Source: Doris montereyensis (Eukaryota > Mollusca > Gastropoda > Nudibranchia > Dorididae). From it: a DNA stretch of 64,000 bases. The first letter of the stretch is position 1. Each line of letters opens with the position of its first letter. The notes below the pieces were generated by a model. That model ran no database searches and was not told the origin of the DNA. It worked only from the letters and a program-made list of their open reading frames with translations. The DNA lies in the NCBI GenBank assembly GCA_037039925.1, contig JAXRKP010000432.1, positions 27,501 through 91,500 of the forward strand, given 5' to 3'. The position numbers and the translations under genes were made by a program. Below are positions 36,636 through 48,139 of the stretch, piece after piece.

Positions 36636-36899
36636 GTATACAGTGTGTCATCCCCACCTCTCCAACCCCCAACCCTGCCACCCTACCCCTCTTCACTCTG
36701 GCAGGGGTTGCAATGTGATAAACTTGACAATCATTAAAAGACTTGAGAATTCATCCGACAACAAATGCACAACCAAAGACGACGACAATACGAAATATGT
36801 TTCCCATGTACTGAATTCAGGCAGGTCAACATATACTCGACAACACACAACCATTAAAAAACACATCAAACCAACCTGCGTCGCTCATTGTTGAACACA

Positions 36900-37810
36900 A
36901 CATCATGTAGAAATAAATGCACAGACATAGAAATAACTTCTTACTGATGAAGACATTGACATTTTGTTTTTAACTGAGACCTGGTTAAAGGACAAGGAGA
37001 CGAACCACTTACAACATCATATTATTCCCCCCTGGCTATACTTTTAAATCCTTTCCAAGAAAGAACTGAAGGGGAGGAGGGATCGCACTTATATTTCAAA
37101 GCTATCTTGCATCCACAATTATCGAATCAAAAGCTCTGAACACAACTACTTTTGAATCAGCCACCATTTCACTCAACTTCGACAACTGTGCATTGACTTA
37201 TACAGGTCTCCAAGGTCACCCAAAACCACCACTAGCACAGCTTTTTACATGAATTCGACATCATAAATTCACACCTGGAGCAATCACACAAAACTTTACT
37301 TCTGGGCGATTTCAATGTTTCTCACAATTCTGAGACCATACCTTTAACCAAAGAAATGAAGGCATACCTCAGCGACTGTAGCCTCCAACAACTCGTGTCG
37401 CAAGTAACGCATAAATCAGGCAACACCATTGATTAGGTCACAAAGTCTGGAACAGTTTGCATTCATTGGGAGACCGAAACGAAAGCAACTCTCAAGTCCT
37501 TCATAAAGTCTTTGAAACACCACCTATTCTCAAACGGATACTCAGCAAACTATGTGTACATGCATTGTTCATAAATATCTTAAGTTGTATACAAGTAATT
37601 ATTTTTATTTTGTACTAAACCCCTCTTGTAATTATATTCAAATTATATTATTTCCGTTTACACTACACAATTTTATACTTTTCTTGCTTTCAAATCATAT
37701 TTTATTTCATTGACATTCTTTATGTGCTGTGACATATCACTGTAAAGCGCTCAGAGGTTAATCAAGTATTGGTGATGAGCGCTATAGATTCATCCCCCTC
37801 ATCATAGTCT
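36900..37810 (+). mobile_element. internally deleted LINE with endonuclease remnant
   Basis: Shifted frames give DIDILFLTETWLKDKE (the Thr-Glu-Thr-Trp endonuclease motif) and DFNVSHNS further on. From about 37435 the sequence jumps to a C-terminal-like HKVWNSLHSLGD and LKHHLFSNGY, without any reverse transcriptase between. The 3' end (37745-37795) has CTGTAAAGCGCTCAGAGG and GATGAGCGCTATAGAT, a tail type found on many L2/CR1-like LINEs. The large internal deletion and stops make it inactive. Confidence 0.65.
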
Positions 37811-37868
37811 TTCCCACCTACTAACAGAAAAAATACCCTCCCCCCAATCTAACAAGGAGGCAAAGGTA

Positions 37869-38950
37869 ATGACGGGTCAGAGTCAAAGTGAATTGATTAA
37901 CCGTGACCCAAATTATAGCAATGCCAACCATAAATCCTCTTCTGGAGAAATTTCATCAGATGAGGAAATAGAACAAGAAATTATTTACCGCAAAACCTCG
38001 GTTATTGCTCCCCAACCCCAAAAGTCGTATCAGCTTACACTTGGAATTCACCTCTTTGACGATGTAGAGGCCGGGTTGACTTTTAAGGCAGAAATATACT
38101 CAGTACTGTCAGAAACAGTTTCAAAATTTGTCACCGACCAGTTTTTTAAAAGCATTAGAGGAAAAAATGCTCAAGAGAAAACTTTACGAATAATACTTAC
38201 AATGATGCATGTTAATAAAGCACCAACATGTCAGTAGAGCTCTGGGTGCATTACCCAAAATAAAATCTAAAAATCATAGACGTTGAGGAAGGATAATTCT
38301 TTTACGACAATGACATCAAGAAAACAATAAGCGATGCTCCGGAAGATAAACATCTGGCTTACATCCTGGGAGACGATAAAATGCCTCTGGATTTTCAAAA
38401 ATCTTTTCGACATAAAAGTTTCTTGTTTTTAAAGCAGAATGCCTTGAGGCTAAAACAACAAAAGGGTACGACATAAAAGTTTCTTGTTTTAAAGCAGAAT
38501 CCCTTCAGGCCATTGTTTTTAAAGCAGATTCCCTTCAGGCCATTGTTTTTAAAGCAGATCCCTTCAGGCCCAGAATCCCCTGCAGGCCATTGTTTTTAAA
38601 GCAGATTCCCTTCAGGCCATTGTTTTTAAAGCAGAATCCCTGCAGGCCATTGTTTTTAAAGCAGACTCCCTTCAGGCCATTGTTTTTAAAGCAGAATCCC
38701 TTCAGGCCATTGTTTTTAAAGCAGACTCCCTTCAGGCCATTGTTTTTAAAGCAGAATCCCTTCAGGCCATTGTTTTTAAAGCAGAATCCCTTCAGGCCAT
38801 TGTTTTTAAAGCAGAATCCCTTCAGGACATTGTTTTTAAAGCAGAATCCCTTCAGGACATTGTTTTTAAAGCAGAATCCCTTCAGGCCAAAACAACAACG
38901 GGGTACGAGCCAGATGGGAAAGCCGACGTTCCAGCAAAGACGCCGCTAAA
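37869..38950 (+). pseudogene. unrecognised ORF fragment interrupted by a tandem repeat
   Basis: The first 122 codons are open: acidic N-terminus with GEISSDEEIEQEIIYRKTSV and a folded-looking stretch SYQLTLGIHLFDDVEAGLTF. After a stop at 38235 coding-like sequence continues in other frames (AYILGDDKMPLDFQKSF). It runs into the 30-bp array and reappears beyond it as GYEPDGKADVPAKTPLKR. I do not recognise the family. Its position between LINE remnants suggests a mobile-element protein, for example an ORF1 or gag-like product, but that is a guess. Confidence 0.45.
38470..38885 (+). repeat. 30-bp minisatellite inside a coding remnant
   Basis: About thirteen copies of CCATTGTTTTTAAAGCAGAA, TCCCTTCAGG. 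The seed is visible just upstream, where CTTGTTTTTAAAGCAGAATG, CCTTGAGGC precedes AAAACAACAAAGGGTACGA; the array ends with the same AAAACAACAACGGGGTACGA. Confidence 0.92.
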
Positions 38951-39049
38951 AAGGTCAGGTAGATCTTTACACCTGTCACCTGTCATCATGGCCGTGTCCG
39001 GCCGTTGGTGGCCCACTCTTTGTCACAACAGGCTGTCATCTGTTCCGGT

Positions 39050-39285
39050 CTAACATAGTCAGCAAAACGAAGCAATAATCAAATTGATTTAACATAGTCA
39101 GCAAAACAAAGCAATAATCAAATTGATTTAACATAGTCAGCAAAACAAAGCAATAATCAAATTGATTTAACATAGTCAGCAAAACAAAGCAATAATCAAA
39201 TTGATTTAACATAGTCAGCAAAAACAAAGCAATAATCAAATTGATTTAACATAGTCAGCAAAAACAAAGCAATAATCAATCCCAT
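39050..39285 (-). repeat. 39-bp minisatellite next to a helicase splice donor
   Basis: Six copies of AACATAGTCAGCAAAACAAA, GCAATAATCAAATTGATTT. On the minus strand it starts within about ten bases of the donor TATG|GTAACG of the exon at 39294. Confidence 0.9.
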
Positions 39286-39293
39286 TACGTTAC

Positions 39294-39410
39294 CATAAAC
39301 AGTTTTTCCAACATCGGAGTTTTGGTGCCTTTGTCCTCACGTTTGAACAGCAGGATTTGCTGTTTCATGATGTCACACGGGATTCCCAAACGCTTGACAG
39401 TTTTAAATTG
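39294..39410 (-). CDS. RIG-I-like DExH RNA helicase, linker exon before motif IV
   Basis: 117 nt, exactly 39 codons, between the acceptor TTTATCTAACAG and the donor TTTATG|GTAACG on the minus strand. It encodes QFKTVKRLGIPCDIMKQQIL, LFKREDKGTKTPMLEKLFM. The ending (Thr-Pro-x-Leu-Glu-x-Leu) corresponds to the Asn-Pro-Lys-Leu-x-x-Leu motif that precedes the second RecA domain in RLR and Dicer helicases. Phase 0 at both ends fits the helical-insertion exon upstream and the motif IV exon downstream. Confidence 0.75.
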
Positions 39411-39534
39411 CTGTTAGATAAACATTGGTAAATATTATAATATATATTATAGTCAATATGTTACAAATTTATCAATATTTAGTATTCTAGAATGGTGATA
39501 CAGTTTGAAATACGTTTTTGTATGCAGCGTTTTC

Positions 39535-39830
39535 GTGTAAAGACGTTAACTTCTTAGGCAGTGAGCAGGTGCTTGCACTTGTATGGGGTCTAGACGGCAC
39601 CGCCCTCCATGAGTTTCCTGCTGCCTTGAAGGAAGGTCTTGGTTGACCAAAACCTAAGGGGAGTTAACCCCGACAGAAAATTAAAACCTGCTGCCTTGAA
39701 GGCCGGTATTAGTTGCCAAAACGCTAAGGGAGTTAACCCTGACAGAAAATCAAACAAGACCCCATAGGGAGCCTCAAGATGGGTGCAGCGGGCTAGTCAC
39801 CTGCCTACCTAAAACAAATTCAGAGGAAAA
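39535..39830 (+). mobile_element. 5' untranslated region of a non-LTR retrotransposon
   Basis: Contains two repeats of about 75 bp: CCTGCTGCCTTGAAGG, then TTGACCAAAACCTAAGG, then GAGTTAACCCCGACAGAAAA. Directly precedes the endonuclease remnant. A related block with four such modules but no ORF lies at 59.24-59.62 kb. Confidence 0.6.
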
Positions 39831-39899
39831 AAGATGAAATACCCAGACGAAACTACAGAAGACGACACTAGATATGAACACGGACTTTGATTTTTGAAA

Positions 39900-40700
39900 C
39901 ATGAAATATCAAAGCAATAAATGGAATAGAGTAAGAATTAGCTGAAGAATTAGAAATACTCAAAGTAGGTATTTTAGCTATCACAGAAACAAAGAAAAAG
40001 GACCAGGAATAGAAAATGTAGCACCAAATCATGCTTTAATCTTTTCAGGAGTAGATGTTAAAGAGACAGGTAGAGCAAGAGTAGGCCTCCTAACACATAA
40101 AAGACATGAAAAGAAATTTGACAGCTGGAAATTTATTAGCTCAAGGTTATTAGAGGTAAACATTAAACCAAAAGGAAGAGAAATTAAATTATCAATAGAT
40201 TATGGACCAAACAAAGCTGCCACCAATGAAGAAAAAGATATCTTCAAAACCAATTTACAAAAAGCTGCAGAGAATCTCGAACCCAAACAGGAACTAATGG
40301 TTTTAGGAGATGATAGAGTAGGCAACAGTGCAGAAACATTCTGTGAAATCATAGGTAAAGAAGGAGAAACAACATCTCCAAATAGAGAGAGACTTATAGA
40401 CTTTTGCCAAAAGAATAACATTCAAATAGCCAACACATTCCCCCCCCTACAGATATTCACAAAAATACAAGAGTACATGCAGACAGGTGTGAAAAGTCAA
40501 TCATAGACTACACAATAGTTAGCAGTTCCTTTTTTTACAGTACAATGGATGCAAGAGTTAACAGAGGAGCTGAAAATTTAGTGATCATCACCTAGTGATA
40601 GCCAAAAAGAGATTACTGACTGAGGAAAGCAAACAGAAAAGGAAAGAGAAAATAGCCACTTACGTCAAACTAGAAGACTTAAATATGCCAATAGTATAGT
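39900..40700 (+). pseudogene. retrotransposon endonuclease remnant
   Basis: Broken frames encode an APE-type endonuclease: KVGILAITETKKK, ALIFSGVD, then LMVLGDDRVGNSAETFC followed by NRERLIDFCQKNNIQIANT. This matches the order of endonuclease motifs (Glu in ITETK, Gly-Asp, Asn-x-x-Arg-Leu-x-x-Phe-Cys). The usual Gly-Asp-Phe/Trp-Asn is altered to Gly-Asp-Asp. Multiple stops show it is inactive. It would nick target DNA for reverse transcription in an intact element. Confidence 0.8.
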
Positions 40701-41126
40701 GGATATTCCAAATTAGATCAAAAAAGATTTTTTTTTTCATTGATCTGAATGATAGCACAGTAGAAGAAAAGTGGCAACTGTATAAAGAATTACTCCTCGG
40801 TTGTACTGAAGAGGTCTGTTGTAATGAACTAATTAAAGGAGATAGGAATAGAACAGCATGATGGAATGAGAAAGTCAAAATTAAAATCAAAGAAAAGGAT
40901 GCCTAGACGAAATACTTACAAACAAGAATGCCTGAGGGTGGGATAGATTATGTGAGTAAAAAAACTATCGCCAAAGAGGAAGTTAGGAAAGCAAATCAGG
41001 AACAGTTTGAAGAGTTTCGACAAAAGCTTCAAGAAAACTACAAAAAAATCAAAAACTGTTCTAGGAGCAATGAAAAGCATGAGAAAGACCAAACCATGCC
41101 CAATTAGAGAAATTAAGAACGCCAAA

Positions 41127-41474
41127 ATCAGAAAACCAACAATAAGAGATGAAACCAAAGCAGATGGCATAAAAACTAAAATAGAAACAAATCAATTGAG
41201 ATAGTTTGGGCGTGTAAACAGAATGAATGACAATAGAATAGCTAAATCAGTATACAGTTCTAAAGCGCGAGGTAAAAGACCAAAAGGCAGACCTCGGAGA
41301 AAGTGGAAGAAGATATAAAAGAGGCATTGAAGCATAGAAATTTATTTTTTTTTGGAATGAAACAAACCAAATGCCAGGACAGGGCATCATGGAGAAAGAT
41401 CATCTCGGACATCTGAACCCATACACTGAAAGGTAGAATGGGAACTGATAAAGAAAGAAAGAAAGAACGCCAAA
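41127..41474 (+). mobile_element. nested 3' fragment of the same LINE family
   Basis: Carries the C-terminal end of the element (RMNDNRIAKSVYSSKARGKR, PKGRPRRKWK) and the family 3' end AGGTAGAATGGGAACTGATA with an (AAAG)n tail. It is flanked by AAGAACGCCAAA at 41115-41126 and 41463-41474, a target-site duplication of 9-12 bp (the AAA is ambiguous). It interrupts the host LINE between the endonuclease linker and the reverse transcriptase. Homologous to 45748-46188 on the minus strand. Confidence 0.85.
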
Positions 41475-42750
41475 GGAGATATAATGAAGGAAGACAATCA
41501 AATCATGGAAAAAGCACTTTCAGCAATTGCATAATCCCTTCAGAACATATGAAACAAGTACAGATCAACCAACAAGAATAATAAATAATCCAGATGAGAT
41601 AACTGGAGATGTAAATATCTCAATGAAAATAATCCAAACAGCTATAAGAAAACTGAAATTAGGAAAAGCCCCAGGAGCAGATCAAGTTTATTCAGAAATG
41701 ATTAAAAACCAAGGGGGAAAGGCAGACAAACTTTTGCATGAGATATACCAGCAAGCATGGAAGTCAAAACAGGTGCCAGATCACTGGAAAAAAGGAACGA
41801 TAGTAGTATTACACAAGAAATATTCAACTATGGAATGTTCAAACTATAGAGGGATGTTATTGTTGTGTGTACCAGGACAAGTGTATGCCAGGTTACTAGA
41901 AATGAGATTTAGGAAAAGAGTACAAGATCAAATTGAAGAACATCACAGCGGATTCAGACCAGGGACCACATATTTACAAAAAGAATAAGACAGACAATAG
42001 AAACATTCCTGGAAAGAAATATTGACCTTTAGAAACGGCATTTGACATCGCGAAGAGAGATAACTGTGGCATTCTTTAAAAGAACATCCTGATCAGCAAA
42101 ATTTGATAGAAGCTATTAAAAGTTTTTACAATAAATCAACATGTGCAATGAGAGAAGTTCGAAACTTATCTAAAGAATTTAAAGAATATATAAGAGATAG
42201 ACATGACTGTATTTTGGGCCCTCTTTTGTTTATCACATGTATGGATTCAGTTGCAAAGGCATCATCAAAATTGTTAAAAGGGAATGTGGGTATGTGGAAA
42301 CTCAAACCAGTAAATGTATCAATGCTTTCATTTGCTGATGATTTGGTTGTTTGGAAAATCAGAAGGTGACCTTCAATATAATATCAACATGCTGAATAAT
42401 GAACTAAATAAAAATGGATTGAAAATTAATGCAAAGAAAACAAAAACAATGCTACTAACTAGGGATGCTATAATACAAAGCCTAAAACTGGACAAAGAGA
42501 AATTAGAACAGGTTCAAAACTACAATTACCTAAGAGTAATAATTAACTCAGAGGGAAAAATGAGAGAAGAAATCAGCCAGACAATCCAAAAGGCAGGGAC
42601 AATATATAACCATCTAGGAATGGCATTTATAGGTAAACAAGAATTGTCAACAAAAACCAAAATCGCAGTATACAACACAGCTTATTGTCCTGCTCTATGA
42701 CAGCGAAACCTGGACCGTAGACAGTAGGGAATACAGTAGAGTACAGCTTT
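41475..42750 (+). pseudogene. non-LTR reverse transcriptase remnant
   Basis: Encodes AIRKLKLGKAPGADQVYSEM (the Gly-Lys-Ala-Pro-Gly-x-Asp motif), VPDHWKKGTIVVLHKK, CSNYRGM, HHSGFRPGTT, and after several frameshifts LSFADDLVVW, the catalytic FADD block, and LKINAKKTKTMLL. It ends near 42750 within the region around CTCTATGACAGCGAAACCTG. Stops and shifts make it inactive. The family is RTE-like by motif style, not proven. Confidence 0.85.
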
Positions 42751-42754
42751 CCAG

Positions 42755-43190
42755 TTGGGCAAGATGATCACAATTTGTACTATCGTCCTTGCAAAAACCG
42801 CATTGGACTTCAGATGATCACAATTTGTACTATCGTCCTTGCAAAACCCGCATTGGACTTCAGATGATCACAATTTGTACTATCGTCCTTGCAAAACCCG
42901 CATTGGACTTCAGATGATCACAATTTGTACTATCGTCCTTGAAAAACCCGCATTGGACTTCAGATGATCACAATTTGTACTATCGTCCTTCATTGGACTT
43001 CAGATGATCACAATTTGTACTAACAAAAACCGCATTGGACTTCAGATGATCACAATTTGTACTATCGTCCGCAAAACCCGCATTGGACTTCAGATGATCA
43101 CAATTTGTACTATCGTCCTTGAAAAAACCGCATTGGACTTCAGATGATCACAATTTGTACTATCGTCCTTGAAAAAACCGCATTGGACTT
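42755..43190 (+). repeat. 49-bp minisatellite, about nine copies
   Basis: Unit: TTCAGATGATCACAATTTGT, ACTATCGTCCTTGCAAAACC, CGCATTGGAC. It directly replaces the 3' end of the LINE, with some shortened units. Confidence 0.93.
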
Positions 43191-43690
43191 CAAAAAGAAT
43201 GTCATTTCTTTCTAGGACTTCCTAGAAGTCAATTATTCACCATTCTTTCCATGGTTTTACAAACGCAACTAGTTGAGGCTATTGGTCTAGAACCAGATGG
43301 ATCACTGAGATCTCAATAAGGTTTGCAACAGATATGCTCTCAAGTAAATGAATTCTCTGTGGCCTGCAAAACTAAGGTAAACTCAGGCTAATAATTTCTC
43401 TTATAATAAATCATAACCCCACCTCTCTCAGGCTCAGTGATAAAATGCAACCTTTGATTCCATTTACTTTGCAAGGTGTCATGAATCCAAGATTAGATGG
43501 CAAATATTCTCTACTTCCAGCATTTTTTCATACTGCTGGCAACAGCTAACTGATTTTAGCCGCCATTTTTTGTCAGGTTGGGTGCAAAGGTTATGAATTG
43601 AAACACTTCAGCATTACATGACTATAAGACAATGGAGATCAAATACTGCATGTTCTATAATAAATCTCAAGATATTAAACAGACACTTAC
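43191..43690. other. helicase intron, nothing recognised
   Basis: Unique sequence downstream (minus strand) of the helical-insertion exon donor. Confidence 0.45.
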
Positions 43691-44163
43691 GTTATTTTCT
43701 TCACCGTCATCAAATATCTTTTCCATTGCTTCAAAATCCACTCCAGTCGCTATTGGTGACACATTCAGGTAGAACTCTTCCATATGCATTCGCAGTGCAT
43801 CGAACATTCTACTATCGACTGGATTTTTCGGATGTGTGTCCTCTTTGCAAATGAGTGTGATCATCTCATGCAAAGGCTCTGGATCCCTAAGAATATTGTC
43901 CGCCAATCTAGCCAATGCCTCTTCTGAAAAGTTCTTTACCAAATAATTGAAAAGAACAGCTGGAAAATCTTGATTGTCAAACAAACTTGAAGACATTGGA
44001 GCAAGCTTACAGTAGCATTTGAGGAAGTATTTGTAATAGTTTAGCTGAAACTCTTCCACTGCGTTTGTCAAGGGCACACAAATTGAGTGTAATTGTGGAT
44101 TTGACATATGCCTTTCTAAATCATCATAGCTTTTGCCCTCAGGCGTTGCGATTCTGGCATTAC
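43691..44163 (-). CDS. RIG-I-like DExH RNA helicase, helical insertion (Hel2i) exon
   Basis: 473-nt exon between the acceptor TTTCATTTTGCAG and a perfect donor AATAAC|GTAAGT on the minus strand. It begins NARIATPEGKSYDDLERHMS; in RLRs the sequence right after motif III likewise ends in an Ile-Ala-Thr-Val-type strand, then a Leu-Glu helix. The rest is helical (AVEEFQLNYYKYFLKCYCKL, FPAVLFNYLVKNFSEEALAR, EFYLNVSPIATGVDFEAMEK) with no catalytic motif. This is what is expected of the helical domain inserted between the two RecA domains of the RIG-I/Dicer group. It is uninterrupted and ends in phase 0. Confidence 0.8.
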
Positions 44164-45747
44164 CTGCAAAATGAAAGTACAAAACTGTTAAAATCATCAA
44201 AAATTCCTGCCCTCTTCCACCCCCCCCCGCCCTTCATTCTACCCTATCTCACCTACTCCAAAACAAACAAAATAAAGACATCAAAATTGCAATCAAAACA
44301 AAACAAGGAAAAGCAATTTGAAACAATGAGACGCAGTGAAAATCTAATCGCTTGATGATGAATCTATGCAAACCCTTCATTTCCACAGTGTACATTGCCA
44401 ACCATGTCAGTCTGATATAAGGTCATGTTCATGTTTTGATGAATGCTAACTAGTAACCCTTTACTTGCTCCATGTCACCGTATCTTAGATCAAGTATAAA
44501 TATTGAATTCAATTCAATTCATTATATCTTTTAATGTCCATTAAGGCACATTCTTTTCGTTCACGCATCACTTAAACAGAGTAAAATAAAATACACATAT
44601 ATATATACATGCTAAAACCAGGATACAACAAGGGCATGAGTATCACAACTTTATAGATTAAACACAAATGTATACAAAGTATGGTTAACAATGTGCTCAA
44701 GGAACCAAAAGAAAACCGAAAAGAGTAGCACATCAACCAATCAATTTTGGGAATTTGCAGGTAAATATAAGACAAAGACTAGACAACAGAAACAAGAAAG
44801 TAGAGTGAACAGTATAAAACCTGAAATATTATTAATGCGAAACGGTAACAGTAACGTATTTCAAGCATGATCGAATAGTTGTGTTTCTGTCTGCCATTGT
44901 GTCACATTTCTGAACCACAGTTATGTCATGTTCAAAAGCAAGAAAAATTGCTGCTCTTCCTATCTTTTAAACTTTCAGGTTTATGAGTTATATAGTTCGC
45001 AAGTTTTACTCCTTATTCACGTTGATTGGCGAGTTTGGAACCGAAATGTCGATTTTCTGTTCTTTACATATTCGGGTAGAACGATCATTTATCTACAGAT
45101 TTATGTCAGAAATGTGTTCACATGACGAATACAAATTTTGTTACAAAATATTCAGACAGTTTTGACGTCAATTACTCTAACACTGACTGAAAAGATGGCA
45201 CTTAAAACCTGCATAGTGTGGCACTATATGGTCAAATCTCGCGACACTAGTTTGGGTTGGCTGTCAAAAACACGCTCCATGATTTGGTCTAGCTCTGAGT
45301 GACTTAAGAGGTGGAAAGCAAGCATTGCCGGTCAGTGTGTTTGTAAAAAAGGATTAAAACAAAAACGTGGTCATTTTGACGTCTGTTTTCACAACAGTGC
45401 ATATCTAAACCTAGATTTTACAATCCTCTTTACATTAATAGCAATGCCAGAGACTATCAAAAAAGTAAGGGGGCTGCTACAAGCAGCACAACCCGTCTGA
45501 AGCGTCTTTTTTTGTGTCATTTTCTTTTGATTTTTTTTAATTTACATTTTTCTCGAAATTTAGTCTTGTCACACTAAATTTCCATCTCCTCCGTCATTTA
45601 CCGACCGATTTATATGATACTTGGCACACAGGTTTCTCTTGTCAATGTTAATAGAATGTCATGGGTTTTTTTTAATATCTTGCAAACTTTTTGAGAAAAT
45701 ACACCTTTCGTAGTAAAAATGCCATTGTTGCACTATATACGAGATAT
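44164..45747. other. helicase intron, no gene recognised
   Basis: Unique AT-rich sequence. 45440-45740 has a style (GACCGATTTATATGATACTT, GGCACACAGG) seen in some old repeats, but I cannot assign it. A poly-C stretch lies at 44220-44228. Confidence 0.45.
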
Positions 45748-46188
45748 TCTTTCTTTCTTTATCAGTTCCCATTCTACCTTTCAGTGAATGGGTTTTAGAT
45801 GCCCGAAATGATCCTTCTCCAGGCTGCCCTGTCCTGACATTTTCTGTTTCCTTCCGTCAAAGCTAAATTTCTTTGCGTTAATGTCTCTTTTATATCTTCT
45901 TCCCACTTTCTCCGAGGTCTGCGTTTTGGTCTTTTACCTTGAGTTTTAGCACTGTATACTGATTTAGCTATTCTATTGTCATTCATTCTGTTAACATGTT
46001 CAAACCATCTCAGTTGATTCATTTCTATCTTAGTTTTTATGCTATCTGCTTTGGTTTGATCTCTTATTGTTGTGTTTCTGATTTTGTCTCTTTTAGTTTT
46101 CCCTTCTACTCTTCTTAGATATTTCATTTCGGCTGCCTGTACTCTACTGTATTCCCTACTGTCTAAGGTCCAGGTTTCACTGCCATAG
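45748..46188 (-). mobile_element. 5'-truncated LINE, 3' end only
   Basis: On the minus strand it encodes MKYLRRVEGKTKRDKIRN, NQLRWFEHVNRMNDNRIAKS and KRPKRRPRRKWEEDIKETL, the C-terminal tail of the LINE family at 39.5-42.7 kb. The 3' end GGGAACTGATAAAGAAAGAA is the same as in the nested copy at 41.45 kb. The 5' edge, at CTCCTCTATGGCAGTGAAAC, meets the 42-bp array. Confidence 0.85.
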
Positions 46189-46189
46189 A

Positions 46190-46432
46190 GGAGGGTGATA
46201 TAGGATGACTACATTTTAACAGCTACAAACTGTTCAATGATATAGGATGACTACACTTTAACAGTTACAAACTGTTCAATGATATAGGATGACTACATTT
46301 TAATAGTTACAAACTGTTCAATGATATAGGATGACTACACTTTAACAGTTACAAACTGTTCAATGATATAGGATGACTACACTTTAACAGTTACAAACTG
46401 TTCAATGATATAGGATGACATTTTAATAGGCT
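46190..46432 (+). repeat. 42-bp minisatellite, short block
   Basis: About six copies of AATGATATAGGATGACTACA, CTTTAACAGTTACAAACTGT, TC. Each unit contains AACAGT-TTACAA-ACTGTT, a small inverted repeat. Same unit as 47275-48050. Confidence 0.93.
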
Positions 46433-47274
<842 letters not shown>

Positions 47275-48050
47275 CAGTGGTGACTACATTTTAACAGTTA
47301 CAAACTGTTAAATGATATAGGGTGACTACATTTTAACAGTTGCAAACTGTTCAATGATATAGGGTGACTACATTTTAACAGTTATAAACTGTTCAATGAT
47401 ATAGGATGACTACACTTTAACAGTTACAAACTGTTCAATAACTGTTCAATCTTAACAGTTACAAACTGTTCAATAATATAGGGTGACTACATTTTAACAG
47501 TTACAAACTGTTCAATGATATAGCGTGACTGCATTTTAACAGTTGCAAACTGTTCAATGATATAGGATGACTACACTTTAACAGTTACAAACTGTTCAAT
47601 GATATAGGGTGACTGCATTTTAACAGTTACAAACTGTTCAATGATATAGGGTGACTGCATTTTAACAGTTACAAACTGTTCAATGATATAGGATGACTAC
47701 ACTTTAACAGTTACAAACTGTTCAATGATATAGGATGACTACACTTTAACAGTTACAAAATGTTCAATGATATAGGATGACTACATTTTAACAGTTACAA
47801 ACTGTTCAATGATATAGGATGACTACACTTTAACAGTTACAAACTGTTCAATGATATAGGATGACTACACTTTAACAGTTACAAACTGTTCAATGATATA
47901 GGATGACTACATTTTAACAGTTACAAACTGTTCAATGATATAGGGTGAATATACTTTAACAGTTACAAACTGTTCAATGATATAGGATGACTACATTTTA
48001 ACAGTTACAAACTGTTCAATGATATAGGGTGAATATACTTTATCAGTTAC
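47275..48050 (+). repeat. 42-bp minisatellite, main block
   Basis: About 18 copies of the same unit as at 46190-46432, with ATAGGATGACTACACTTT and ATAGGGTGACTGCATTTT variants. Each unit has the AACAGT/ACTGTT inverted repeat. Confidence 0.94.
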
Positions 48051-48139
48051 TCATATATAATACACTAAAAGAAAAAATCCCATACTCAAAAGCCAACGTA
48101 ATCACTTCGGGAGCCCCCTCCCTCCCCATAGTGAAATTA

